A stretch of 64,000 bases of DNA from JAQBVV01 sp965249205 (GTDB lineage: Bacteria; Acidobacteriota; Vicinamibacteria; Vicinamibacterales; UBA2999). The notes beneath the pieces were generated by a model that worked only from the letters and a program-made list of their open reading frames with translations, was not told where the DNA came from and searched no databases. Below, in pieces: positions 1-8,621 of the stretch. Each line of letters begins with the position of its first letter. The stretch's first letter is position 1. The position numbers were made by a program, and so were the translations under genes. The DNA lies in contig CBDFLL010000004.1 in assembly GCA_965249205.1 (NCBI GenBank), positions 558,001 to 622,000 of the forward strand. Reading direction: 5' to 3'.

Positions 1-85
1 GTGTCGTCGACCTGTGTCGGAGGACGATGCCGCGGAAAGCGCAGCGTCCCGTGCTGATGAGGTGCGCGCCACCACAGCGCGGCCG

Positions 86-439
86 TCAGGCGCCGGCGGA
101 AGAGGAGAAGCTCCCGACCGCGTCGGCTTCGTTCTCGTAGGTCTCAAATACCGTCAAGAGCTTCGTGATGGAGAGCAGGTCGGTGATGCGCTTTGTCAGG
201 CTGAGGAGCTTCAAGCTGCCGCCCTGGCGGCTCATGGTCGTGTACGTTCGCACAATCTCACCAAGGCCCGCGCTGTCGATGTACGGAACATCCGCCAGAT
301 TCAGCACGATCTGCTTCTTTCCCTGCAGTGCGAGGCTGTTGACCTTATCCTTCAGGATAACGTCGCCTTCGCCGAGGGTCATCTTGCCCTTGAGGTCCAA
401 GACAGTAACGTCCCCGACCGCACGCTCCTCGATTTGCAT
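86..439 (-). CDS. STAS-domain anti-sigma factor antagonist
   Basis: A 117-residue single-domain protein of the SpoIIAA/RsbV type. These act in the cytoplasm by binding an anti-sigma factor kinase and releasing its sigma factor; phosphorylation of a conserved Ser switches them off. The loop DSAGLGEIV at about residues 56-64 holds that serine. The preceding strand IVLNLADVPYI fits the STAS fold and the length is normal. The ATG at 439 has GAAGG just upstream on the minus strand. No partner kinase or sigma factor lies in the window, so its pathway is not known. It follows rpsU on the same strand, separated by a hairpin. Confidence 0.85.
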   Translation of the reverse strand: MQIEERAVGDVTVLDLKGKMTLGEGDVILKDKVNSLALQGKKQIVLNLADVPYIDSAGLGEIVRTYTTMSRQGGSLKLLSLTKRITDLLSITKLLTVFETYENEADAVGSFSSSAGA

Positions 440-508
440 AACCTTCCTTCTGGGCTACTCACGCCGCCAACACAGCCGCAAAGGCCGCGATTCTAGCACA
501 CAAGAAGA

Positions 509-533
509 AGGGCCAGGCTCGTGGCCTGGCCCT
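509..533 (-). terminator. Hairpin terminator after rpsU
   Basis: A perfect 10-bp stem (AGGGCCAGGC / GCCTGGCCCT) with a 5-base loop. On the minus strand it is followed by a pyrimidine run, TCTTCTTG. It lies about 55 bases past the rpsU stop and before the STAS gene, so it should end or attenuate the rpsU transcript. Confidence 0.7.
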
Positions 534-589
534 GTTCCTTGTCGCGTGCGACGTGCGCTTCTGCGATGGGTGTCGATCACGTCAGATCG

Positions 590-787
590 TTACTCCGATT
601 CACGCCGGATCTTCTTGCGACTTCGCTTCCGAGCAAGCGCCTGCTTGGCCCGGCGCTTATCACCTGGTTTGAGACAGAAGGAATGTTTTTTTATGTCTTT
701 GACGATGTCTTCTTGCTGCACCTTGCGCTTGAAGCGGCGGAGCGCACTCTCGATCGACTCGCCTTCCTGAATCTTGACTTCAGCCAC
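590..787 (-). CDS. rpsU: 30S ribosomal protein S21
   Basis: A 65-residue basic protein of the small ribosomal subunit. It has the S21 pattern: EGESIESALRRFKRKV near the N-terminus, then a very basic tail ending ARKRSRKKIRRESE. The open frame runs further upstream, but the GTG at 787 gives the normal family length and is preceded by a purine-rich GAGGGGGTG. The upstream extension has no S21 character. It is divergent from purD. S21 is often present in Acidobacteriota and absent in many other phyla. Confidence 0.9.
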   Translation of the reverse strand: MAEVKIQEGESIESALRRFKRKVQQEDIVKDIKKHSFCLKPGDKRRAKQALARKRSRKKIRRESE

Positions 788-1033
788 GCGTTGAAAACAC
801 CCCCTCACCCGTAACAGGTAGCCCTGTGATGACCCGTTGAAAAGTGCCGAATATGCTAGGCTATCACAGCCGCAGGGGGGTAGAGGCACGACACGCCGCG
901 CTGTCAACGACCAGCACGAAATCGCCCGACGCCCCGTCCACCGGTACGTGTCGGCTTGCGCCTCGTCCCGGTCGCCGGAGCATTCGCTTCACTCCTCCAA
1001 ACAACTGTCCAATAAGTAGTTAGTCTCGATCAC

Positions 1034-2314
1034 ATGAAGATCTTGGTTATCGGTGGCGGTGGCAGAGAACATGCCATGGTGTGGAAGCTTGGCCGAGAGC
1101 GGGGCGTGTCCGAGGTACTGTGCACGCCGGGCAACCCGGGCATCGCGGCCGAAGGGCGTTGCATTCCCGGCGACGTCGCCGACCCTGCCGCGTTGCTCGC
1201 AATCGCGGCGCGCGAGGCGGTGGACCTGACCGTTGTTGGCCCCGAGCTCCCCCTGAGTCTTGGCATCGTCGATCTGTTTGCGGCAGAGGGACGGGCGATC
1301 GTGGGACCATCTCGGGCGGCGGCAGCGCTTGAGTCTAGCAAGGCGTTTGCGAAGGCGTTCATGGAGCGGCACCGTATTCCAACCTCGCGCTTTCAGGTGT
1401 GCGACTCGTCTGAAGCTGCGTACGCGGCGATCGCATCCGACCAATTCGGGTATCCGGTTGTGCTGAAAGCAGACGGCCTGGCGGCCGGTAAGGGCGTCGT
1501 GATCGCCGAGGATCGCGCGGCGGCCGAGAGTGCCGTGCGAACCACGATGGTGGATCGGCGTTTCGGCGCCGCCGGGGAGCGTCTGGTACTGGAAGAGTTT
1601 CTTGTCGGTGAGGAAGCGTCGTATTTTGTCCTGGCCGACGGCACAGCATGCCTCCCTCTGTCGTCGGCACAGGATCACAAGCGCATCTTCGACGGCGACC
1701 GTGGCGCCAACACGGGCGGCATGGGCGCGTTTGCGCCAAGTCCGAGGATGACGCCAGAGGTTGAACGTCGCGTGCTGGATGACATTGTCCGACCGGTGCT
1801 GGAGGGTATGGAGCGCGAGGGCAATCCGTTTCGTGGATTTCTGTACGTCGGGCTGATGCTTACGGCAACCGGGCCCAAGGTCGTCGAATTTAACGTCCGG
1901 TTCGGCGATCCGGAAGCGCAAGTCGTCCTGCCGAGGCTTGATGAGGATCTGTCCTGGCTGCTCGGTTCCGCTGCCGAAGGTGCATTGCCGTCGCGGCCAG
2001 CGCGATTTCTCGGTGAGCCCCATGTCGGGGTGGTACTGGCAGCGCCGGGATACCCGGAGTCGACGCAGGTCGGCGGGACCATCACAGGGGTGGCCGGGGC
2101 CTCAGCCACCCCGGGGGCGCTCGTCTTTCATGCAGGGACGGGCTTGCATGAGGGAGATTTGGTGACGGCGGGCGGGAGGGTGCTGACCGTCGTGGGACAC
2201 GGAGAGGGATATCGCGAGGCTATCGATGTGGCGTATCGCGCTGCTGCCCATGTTGGTTTCGAGGGGAGACAGCTGCGTATGGATATCGGACGGAAGGCAC
2301 TTGGCAAGTTCTGA
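1034..2314 (+). CDS. purD: Phosphoribosylamine-glycine ligase (GARS)
   Basis: This enzyme joins glycine to 5-phosphoribosylamine using ATP, step 2 of de novo purine synthesis. The 426-residue length is typical. It opens with MKILVIGGGGREHAMVWKL, the classic PurD N-terminal domain. The ATP-grasp region includes KADGLAAGKGVVIA (about 145-158), GANTGGMGAFAPSP and VEFNVRFGDPEAQ, the last carrying metal ligands. The ATG at 1034 is the natural start. The gene lies outside the main purine operon and is followed by mtaB, which overlaps its 3' end. Confidence 0.97.
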   Translation: MKILVIGGGGREHAMVWKLGRERGVSEVLCTPGNPGIAAEGRCIPGDVADPAALLAIAAREAVDLTVVGPELPLSLGIVDLFAAEGRAIVGPSRAAAALESSKAFAKAFMERHRIPTSRFQVCDSSEAAYAAIASDQFGYPVVLKADGLAAGKGVVIAEDRAAAESAVRTTMVDRRFGAAGERLVLEEFLVGEEASYFVLADGTACLPLSSAQDHKRIFDGDRGANTGGMGAFAPSPRMTPEVERRVLDDIVRPVLEGMEREGNPFRGFLYVGLMLTATGPKVVEFNVRFGDPEAQVVLPRLDEDLSWLLGSAAEGALPSRPARFLGEPHVGVVLAAPGYPESTQVGGTITGVAGASATPGALVFHAGTGLHEGDLVTAGGRVLTVVGHGEGYREAIDVAYRAAAHVGFEGRQLRMDIGRKALGKF

Positions 2315-3584
2315 CGGCAAGACATACGCCGTTGTGACGTTCGGTTGCCGTGTCAACCAGGCGGAGTCGCTCGCGATCGAGGCCGGCATGCGGGCGCGGG
2401 GTGCGACCGCGATCGCTCCCGACCGTGCAGACGTGGTCGTTGTCAACTCCTGTTCGGTGACGGCCAGCGCCGACCAGGCGGCGCGGCAGACGATTCGGCG
2501 CATCGCCCGCTCGAATCCTGCCGTGCGGATCGTGGTGACAGGGTGTTACGCGACTCGGCGACCGGGAGAGGTTGCCGCGCTGCCAAACGTCTTCCGTGTT
2601 GTGGACAACGCCGGGAAGGACGCGATCGTTGACGTTGTTGCAGAAGAGAGCGGCCTGACCACCGCGGAGCGTTTCGGTGATGGCGACGGCCCCTGTGGCC
2701 ATACGTTGAAGCCTGGTACGGCAGGACGCACAGCACTGACGCTTCGGGTGCAGACTGGATGCGACGAGGCGTGCAGTTATTGCATCATCCCGAGCACCCG
2801 AGGGCTGGGTCGCTCACATCCGCTAGCGAACGTTGTTCGTGACGTTCGACGAGCGGTCGATGCCGGATACAAGGAGATCGCGATCACGGGAGTGCACCTG
2901 GGGTCGTACGGTCGAGATCTCGCCGATGGCTCGTCACTCGCCACGTTGGTTGGCAGGCTTAGTGAATGGCCGGCCGATGTGCTCTTCCGCGTGAGTTCGC
3001 TGGAGCCGATGGACTGTTCGCCAGAGATCGTCGAGATGGTGGCGTCCTCTCAGCGGATTGCGCCTCACTTTCACCTTCCGCTTCAGCATGGGTCGGACGA
3101 CATGCTTCGCGCCATGGGGCGCCCCTACACCGTGTCCTACTATCGGTGTCTGGTCGATCGCATTAAGACTCTGCTGCCGCACGCCTCGATCGGTTCAGAC
3201 ATCATCGTGGGGTTTCCAGGGGAAACAGCTTCGCATTTCGCTGAGATGCGGAGTGTGCTCGAACAGCTGCCGCTGACCCATTTGCACGTGTTTCCCTATT
3301 CGGACAGGCCTGGGACTGCCGCGTCGCGATTGACCCCAAAGGTTGATGGCCGGGACGTACGTGAGCGAGGGCGCGAAGCGCGCGCCATCGGAGAACGGAT
3401 GTCCCAGCGGTTTCGGGAGTCGCAGGTCGGGAGAACCGTGCGCGGACTCAGCCTTGACGAGGGGGTGTCGATCGTCACGAGCAATTACCTGAAGCTTCGT
3501 CTGGACCGGCAGCAACCGCGGAACGAATGGGTCCAAGTGCGGGTCGAACGAGAGCGGCGGGCGACAGTCGCGGGAGTCCGGTAG
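2301..3584 (+). CDS. mtaB: tRNA t6A37 methylthiotransferase
   Basis: A radical-SAM methylthiotransferase that converts t6A to ms2t6A at position 37 of ANN-decoding tRNAs. The N-terminal UPF0004 domain has three cluster cysteines (FGCRVNQ, NSCSVT, TGCYA). The radical-SAM motif CDEACSYC (CX3CX2C) follows, and a TRAM-like C-terminus ends the protein. I chose the TTG at 2301 because it places the first cluster Cys at about residue 15, as in homologues. It overlaps the purD stop by 14 bases. ATGs at 2226 and 2250 are in frame and possible. It converges with rlmN. Confidence 0.9.
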   Translation: MASSDGKTYAVVTFGCRVNQAESLAIEAGMRARGATAIAPDRADVVVVNSCSVTASADQAARQTIRRIARSNPAVRIVVTGCYATRRPGEVAALPNVFRVVDNAGKDAIVDVVAEESGLTTAERFGDGDGPCGHTLKPGTAGRTALTLRVQTGCDEACSYCIIPSTRGLGRSHPLANVVRDVRRAVDAGYKEIAITGVHLGSYGRDLADGSSLATLVGRLSEWPADVLFRVSSLEPMDCSPEIVEMVASSQRIAPHFHLPLQHGSDDMLRAMGRPYTVSYYRCLVDRIKTLLPHASIGSDIIVGFPGETASHFAEMRSVLEQLPLTHLHVFPYSDRPGTAASRLTPKVDGRDVRERGREARAIGERMSQRFRESQVGRTVRGLSLDEGVSIVTSNYLKLRLDRQQPRNEWVQVRVERERRATVAGVR

Positions 3585-3597
3585 GACCAGGTCTCGG

Positions 3598-4677
3598 TCA
3601 ACGCAAGAGTAGGGCCATCTGCTGTGCGGCCGATTGTTTGACCCCTCCTTCGACAATGAGCTGACCACACGCCGCTCGGATGTCCCGACCGCGGCTCTTT
3701 CGTACAGACACGTTCACACCCGAGTCCACCAGGGCCTGAGCAAAGCGGTCGACACGATCGTCGGACGGTCGCTCGAACGGGATACCGGGCGCGGGATTGA
3801 GGGAAAGAAGATTCACCTTCGACTTGATGCCGTTCAGCAAGGTCGCCAGTCGGCGCGCATCCTCGGGGGTGTCGTTGACGTCATTCAGGAGGACGTATTC
3901 AAAGGTAATGCGGCTCCTCTTCTTCAGCGGAAACCGTCGACACGCGTCCAGGAGATCGGCGAGTGGATATCGGCGATTCGGCGGTACAAGCGCCGTGCGC
4001 TGTTTGTCGGTGGTGGCGTGCAACGAGATGGCCAGATTGGGCATCAACCGTTCGCCAGCGAGGCGCTTGAGGCCGGGGATGATGCCGACCGTTGAGAGGG
4101 TGACGCGACGCGGCGGCACGGCCAGGCCCTGGTCAGAGTGCAGGATGCGTAGCGCTTTCATCGTCTGGTCGTAGTTGTGGAGTGGTTCGCCCATGCCCAT
4201 CAGGACGATGTTGAACGATTTATCGAGCAGGCCGGTCGCCCCGGCGAGCACCCGGACTTGTCCCGCGATCTCGCCAGCCGTCAAGTTCCTGACCAGGCCC
4301 ATCTTGCCTGTCAGGCAGAAACCGCATGCCATGGCGCATCCCACCTGCGTGGAGATGCAGAATGTCATGGATGGTGTGTCAGGGATGAAGACAGCCTCGA
4401 CGCGTCTCGAGTCGGAGAGTTCGAGGGTGAACTTACGGGTGCCGTCGACGGAGCGCTGGTCGGCCACCACCTTCGGTGTCGACAGGTGACAGTAGGTCTT
4501 GATCGCCGCGCGCAGGGCCAGCGACAGATCAGTCATCTGGTCAATGTCAGTCACGCCGCGCTTGTGGATCCACCGGTAGAGTTGACGCGCGTGGAAGGGT
4601 GCGACGCCGCGCGCCTCGAGCGCGGCCTCCAGGTCCCGAAGTTCGAGTTCAGTGGGATCCCACCGTGGTTGTCTCAT
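3598..4677 (-). CDS. rlmN: 23S rRNA A2503 / tRNA A37 C2-methyltransferase
   Basis: A radical-SAM enzyme that methylates C2 of adenine 2503 in 23S rRNA and A37 of some tRNAs. The 359-residue length is typical. The motif CAMACGFC (CX3CX2C) binds the iron-sulphur cluster. The methyl-carrying cysteine lies in AACGQL near the C-terminus. Other RlmN hallmarks are GMGEPLHNYD and SLHATTDKQR. The gene converges on mtaB with a gap of 13 bases, too short for a dedicated terminator. Confidence 0.97.
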   Translation of the reverse strand: MRQPRWDPTELELRDLEAALEARGVAPFHARQLYRWIHKRGVTDIDQMTDLSLALRAAIKTYCHLSTPKVVADQRSVDGTRKFTLELSDSRRVEAVFIPDTPSMTFCISTQVGCAMACGFCLTGKMGLVRNLTAGEIAGQVRVLAGATGLLDKSFNIVLMGMGEPLHNYDQTMKALRILHSDQGLAVPPRRVTLSTVGIIPGLKRLAGERLMPNLAISLHATTDKQRTALVPPNRRYPLADLLDACRRFPLKKRSRITFEYVLLNDVNDTPEDARRLATLLNGIKSKVNLLSLNPAPGIPFERPSDDRVDRFAQALVDSGVNVSVRKSRGRDIRAACGQLIVEGGVKQSAAQQMALLLR

Positions 4678-4884
4678 GTGTCACACATTTCCAGGGAGAT
4701 GCGAGCCCAGGATTGTAGCAAAAAGTGCCCCCCCTGATTCGTTTGTTCGATGTGGCGACAAGCTTCCATGTTATGCTGATGTCGTTCTTCTAATTACCTG
4801 TCTGTCAAGGGTTTGCGGCGAGGCTGGTGGCCTTACCCCCGAGGATGGACGCGGCCGGGCGACCACAAGATCCCTAACGTATCC

Positions 4885-6156
4885 GTGGCTCAATCAACGA
4901 TCATTCGCGACGTGCTCCCCAACGGCCTCCGCTTTCTTAGCGAGCGGATGCCGCATGTCCGTTCGGTGAGCATCGGCGTGTGGTTGGCGCGCGGTTCTCG
5001 CCACGAACCGGTCGATCAAAATGGCATCGCCCACTTTGTCGAGCACATGCTGTTCAAGGGCACGGCGACGCGCACCGCTGAAGACATTGCCCAGACGATC
5101 GATTCGATCGGGGGGCATATGGACGCCTTCACCGCCAAGGAATACGCAAGCTACTACATCAAGGTGCTCGACGAGCACCTGCCCGTAGCCCTTGAGGTGC
5201 TGTCTGACATCGTCATGAGGCCCGCATTCAGCGCCGACGATATCGAACGTGAGAAAAAGGTGGTCACCGAAGAGATCAAAATGGTCGAGGACACGCCGGA
5301 TGATCTCGTCCATGAGCTCTTCACCGAAGGTTTTTGGCAGAACCATCCGTTGGGACGGCCCATCCTCGGCACCAAGGAGACCGTCGAATCGTTCTCGGCT
5401 GAAGGACTGCGTCGCTATTTCGGTACCACGTATAGCTCTCCGAACCTCATCATCGCGACCGCTGGAAATGTTGAGCATGATCAGGTGCGTGACCTCCTGG
5501 CTCGGTCGTTTGAAGGCTTGCCTAGCCTGAGCGAGGACTTGGCGGACGAGCGGCCACGTGTTGTCCCCCACGTGCTGATTCGCAATAAGGAACTGGAACA
5601 GAGCCATGTGTGCCTTGGTACAGATGGCTATCAGCAGGACCACGCGGATCGCTATGCCAGCTACGTGCTGAACACGGTTCTGGGCGGGTCGATGAGTTCC
5701 AGGTTGTTCCAGAACGTTCGGGAGAAACGCGGCTTGGCGTATGCCGTGTTCAGCGGCTTGACGTCGTATCGCGACGCGGGATCAGTGACGGTTTATGCTG
5801 GCTGCGCCAGCGACGTGGTTGGGGAGCTTATTGATGTCGTCATCGCTGAGCTACGGCGTTTGAAGGATGAACGATTACCCGACACGGAGCTTCGGAGGGC
5901 CAAGGACCATTTGAAGGGCAGTCTGATGCTGAGTCTGGAGAGTACGTCGAGCCGCATGTCGCACCTCGCTCGCCAGGAGATCTACTTCGACCGTCAAGTC
6001 GGGCTCGACGAGACCCTGGAAGGGGTCGAGCAGGTCAGCGCGGACGACGTCCAGCGCGTGGCGAGGCATCTCTTCTCAGACGGTGCGCTGTCTGCCACGG
6101 TGCTTGGAGCCGTCAACGGCCTGCAGTTGCCTCCTGAGAGGCTGTCGCTTGGATAA
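4885..6156 (+). CDS. M16 family zinc metalloprotease (processing-peptidase-like)
   Basis: A 423-residue M16B peptidase. The inverted zinc motif HFVEH (HXXEH) sits in GIAHFVEHMLFKGT, and the distal glutamate follows in EEIKMVEDTPDDLVHELF. The C-terminal half has the GSMSSRLFQNVREKRGLAY signature that binds peptide substrate. Bacterial relatives resemble mitochondrial processing peptidase and B. subtilis YmxG; substrates are unknown. No ATG is available. GTG at 4885 gives the usual start about 12 residues before LPNGL. TTG at 4813 is a longer option. The TAA stop overlaps the left TA of a MITE. Confidence 0.9.
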   Translation: MAQSTIIRDVLPNGLRFLSERMPHVRSVSIGVWLARGSRHEPVDQNGIAHFVEHMLFKGTATRTAEDIAQTIDSIGGHMDAFTAKEYASYYIKVLDEHLPVALEVLSDIVMRPAFSADDIEREKKVVTEEIKMVEDTPDDLVHELFTEGFWQNHPLGRPILGTKETVESFSAEGLRRYFGTTYSSPNLIIATAGNVEHDQVRDLLARSFEGLPSLSEDLADERPRVVPHVLIRNKELEQSHVCLGTDGYQQDHADRYASYVLNTVLGGSMSSRLFQNVREKRGLAYAVFSGLTSYRDAGSVTVYAGCASDVVGELIDVVIAELRRLKDERLPDTELRRAKDHLKGSLMLSLESTSSRMSHLARQEIYFDRQVGLDETLEGVEQVSADDVQRVARHLFSDGALSATVLGAVNGLQLPPERLSLG

Positions 6157-6299
6157 AGCGCTTTTCATGACCGCGTGGCGTTCGAGTAGCCGCAATGCCG
6201 AAAATGGTTGCCGCACTCGGCGCGACCGAAGCGTCGCAGTGGTGCGTGCAGAAGTACCATGACTCGCCAATCAGTACAAGGGCTGTCTGAAAAGCGCTC
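6156..6299. mobile_element. MITE family A, copy 1 (144 bp, TA-flanked)
   Basis: A 144-bp segment bounded by imperfect terminal inverted repeats: AAGCGCTTTTCA at the left and TGAAAAGCGCTC at the right (11 of 12 pair). It is flanked by TA on both sides (6154-6155 and 6300-6301). A second copy of the same length and roughly 85% identity lies at 43731-43874. It has no coding capacity. The TA duplication and short ends fit a non-autonomous element moved by an IS630/Tc1-like transposase; no such transposase is in the window. It lies between the M16 protease and purB. Confidence 0.8.
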
Positions 6300-6343
6300 T
6301 AGATGCGCGGGATTTCTGGTTTGAGGCGATTAGAGTCGCGTCG

Positions 6344-7648
6344 ATGATTGCACGGTACACAAGCCCGGAGATGGGTCGGGTCTGGAGTGAACAGCGAAAG
6401 TACGAGGCGTGGCTGCAAGTTGAAGCCGCCGCCGCCGAGGCGATGGCCCGCGCGGGAATTGTCCCGTCGGAAGCGGCCCGCGACATCAGGGAGCGAGGCG
6501 GATTCGACGTGGCCCGCATCGAGGAAATCGAGCTGGTCACCCAGCACGATGTCATAGCCTTTACCACAGCCGTGGCGGAGCATGTCGGTCCTTCGGCGCG
6601 CTGGCTCCATTTTGGTCTGACCTCCTCTGACGTCGTTGACACGGCGCAGGCCCTGCAGATGCGCGACGCCTGCGACCTCATCGAAAGTGGGCTCGGCCGA
6701 CTGCTCGAGGCCATTCGAACACGCGCCGAGGAGCATCAGCACACCGCGATGATCGGACGGACACACGGCGTGCATGCCGAGCCGATGACGTTCGGGCTCA
6801 AGCTGGCGTTGTGGTACGCGGAACTGGCGAGAGGCGTGACGCGCGTGCGCCGCGCCCGCGACATCGTGTCGGTGGGCAAACTCTCGGGAGCGGTCGGGAC
6901 GTTCGCACATGTGCCGCCAACGGTGGAGGCCGACGTGTGCAGCTCGCTCGGGCTGACTCCCGCGGCTGTCGCGTCACAGGTCATCCAGCGGGATCGCCAT
7001 GCCGAGCTCGTAGGCTCACTCGCGATCACCGCATCGTCCCTCGAAAAGTGTGCACTGGAAATTCGCGGCCTCCAGAAGACCGAAATTGGTGAGGTCGAGG
7101 AGCCATTCGCCAAAGGGCAGAAGGGTTCTTCGGCGATGCCTCACAAGCGCAATCCAATTGCGTGCGAGCAGATCGTCGGCCTGGCGCGGCTGGTACGCGC
7201 CAACGCCGGTGCAGCCATCGAGAACAACGCTCTCTGGCACGAGCGCGATATCTCGCACTCGTCGGTCGAGCGCGTCATTCTGCCGGACAGTTTCATCGTG
7301 CTCGATCACATGTTGCGGCGTTTCACGCGCGTTGTTACCGGCATGGTCGTCTATCCCGACCGGATGCGTGAGAACCTTGAGCGATCACGTGGCGTGGTGT
7401 TCTCTGGAACCGTACTGCTTGAGCTTGCGCGGCGCGGAACCTCGCGCGAACAGGCGTACGAGTGGGTGCAGGGCAATGCGATGCGGTCTTTCGCTGAGCA
7501 GCGCGACTTCAAGTCGCTGCTGCTGGCTGATCCCCACATCACCGCGGTGTTGCCTCCTGCCGACATTGAGCGAGCCTTCGATCTCGGCGAGCAGCTTCAA
7601 CACGTCGACGATATCTTCCAACGAGTGTTTCAGGAGGTAGAGGCCTGA
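6344..7648 (+). CDS. purB: Adenylosuccinate lyase
   Basis: Cleaves fumarate from SAICAR and from adenylosuccinate, so it acts twice on the way to AMP. The 434-residue length is typical of the B. subtilis-type enzyme. The fumarase/lyase superfamily signature is visible as SSAMPHKRNP (about 263-272). The catalytic histidine region is GRTHGVHAEPMTFG, and TSSDVVDTA lies near residue 90. It is the first gene of a purine operon, and its TGA overlaps the ATG of purS. A MITE ends 44 bases upstream, so the operon promoter must lie in or beyond that element. Confidence 0.97.
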   Translation: MIARYTSPEMGRVWSEQRKYEAWLQVEAAAAEAMARAGIVPSEAARDIRERGGFDVARIEEIELVTQHDVIAFTTAVAEHVGPSARWLHFGLTSSDVVDTAQALQMRDACDLIESGLGRLLEAIRTRAEEHQHTAMIGRTHGVHAEPMTFGLKLALWYAELARGVTRVRRARDIVSVGKLSGAVGTFAHVPPTVEADVCSSLGLTPAAVASQVIQRDRHAELVGSLAITASSLEKCALEIRGLQKTEIGEVEEPFAKGQKGSSAMPHKRNPIACEQIVGLARLVRANAGAAIENNALWHERDISHSSVERVILPDSFIVLDHMLRRFTRVVTGMVVYPDRMRENLERSRGVVFSGTVLLELARRGTSREQAYEWVQGNAMRSFAEQRDFKSLLLADPHITAVLPPADIERAFDLGEQLQHVDDIFQRVFQEVEA

Positions 7649-7911
7649 TGCGAGCGCGAGTGTTTGTGACGCTGAAGCCGTCGGTGTTCGATCCGCAGGG
7701 CACCATCGTGACCGACGCGTTGCATACATTGGGCTATAGCGCCGTCCAGAATGTCCGACAGGGTAAGTACTTCGAACTGGACATCAGCGCTGGTACGGCA
7801 GAGGAGGCCCACCGGCTGGCGTCAGAAGCCGCAGACAAGTTGTTGGCCAACCCAGTCATTGAAAGCTATCGCATCGAGGTCGAGCCGGGCGCCGCGGGGG
7901 CGGTCCCGTGA
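7648..7911 (+). CDS. purS: FGAM synthase subunit PurS
   Basis: A small 87-residue subunit that bridges PurL and PurQ in the three-part FGAM synthase. The sequence MRARVFVTLKPSVFDPQG and the later VRQGKYFELDI are diagnostic. Translation is coupled to purB (TGATG) and purQ (GTGA overlap). Its presence matches the short form of PurL encoded downstream. Confidence 0.95.
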   Translation: MRARVFVTLKPSVFDPQGTIVTDALHTLGYSAVQNVRQGKYFELDISAGTAEEAHRLASEAADKLLANPVIESYRIEVEPGAAGAVP

Positions 7912-8621
7912 AGTTTGCCGTTGTGGTGTTTCCCGGTTCCAACTGCGATCACGACGCGTATCACGCGGCGAGGCACGTGCTCGGTGAGGAGGCGGTGTTC
8001 GTGTGGCACAAGGACACGAGTCTCCAGGGAGCTGATGTGGTGATTCTGCCAGGCGGCTTCGCACACGGCGACTATCTGCGCACAGGAGCGGTTGCGCGTT
8101 TCTCGCCGATCATGCAGATGGTCAAACAGTTCGCGAACGCTGGCGGTCCTGTGCTCGGCATCTGCAACGGCTTTCAGGTGCTACTCGAGGCCGGCCTCCT
8201 GCCGGGAGCAATGCTCCGCAACCGGAGCGTCAGATTTCGGTGCGAGCACGTGTGGGTGAACGTGGAACATGCCGATACGCCATTCACGTCGAGTTGCGAT
8301 CCGGGCCAACGGCTGAGGATTCCGATTGCGCACGGCGAGGGCAATTACTATGCGGAGCCGGACATCGTCGAGAAGCTTGAAGCGCGCCGGCAGGTTCTCT
8401 TCCGCTATGCCACGGCCTCAGGCGCCGTGACTCCTGACGCCAACCCCAACGGTTCGGTACACAACATCGCCGGCATCTGTAGTGAGGGGCGAAACGTCGT
8501 CGGCCTGATGCCGCACCCTGAGCGGGCCTGCGAGTTGGCGGTTGGGAGCGCCGACGGCCTCTTGCTCCTGGAGTCCGCCGTGCACTCGGTTGGTGAAGGC
8601 CATTTCGCTAGCGCACGATGA
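7908..8621 (+). CDS. purQ: FGAM synthase glutaminase subunit PurQ
   Basis: A class I glutamine amidotransferase of 237 residues that supplies ammonia to PurL. The nucleophile cysteine lies in GICNGFQVL and the catalytic His/Glu pair in MPHPERA near the C-terminus. The N-terminal FPGSNCDHD is typical. The GTG start overlaps the purS stop by four bases, and its own stop overlaps the purL ATG. Confidence 0.97.
   Translation: MKFAVVVFPGSNCDHDAYHAARHVLGEEAVFVWHKDTSLQGADVVILPGGFAHGDYLRTGAVARFSPIMQMVKQFANAGGPVLGICNGFQVLLEAGLLPGAMLRNRSVRFRCEHVWVNVEHADTPFTSSCDPGQRLRIPIAHGEGNYYAEPDIVEKLEARRQVLFRYATASGAVTPDANPNGSVHNIAGICSEGRNVVGLMPHPERACELAVGSADGLLLLESAVHSVGEGHFASAR

Noticed and set aside
989..2023. 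A 344-codon open frame on the minus strand opposite purD
   Set aside because: It is the GC-rich antisense shadow of purD, has no recognisable motif and would leave purD, which is certain, fully overlapped.
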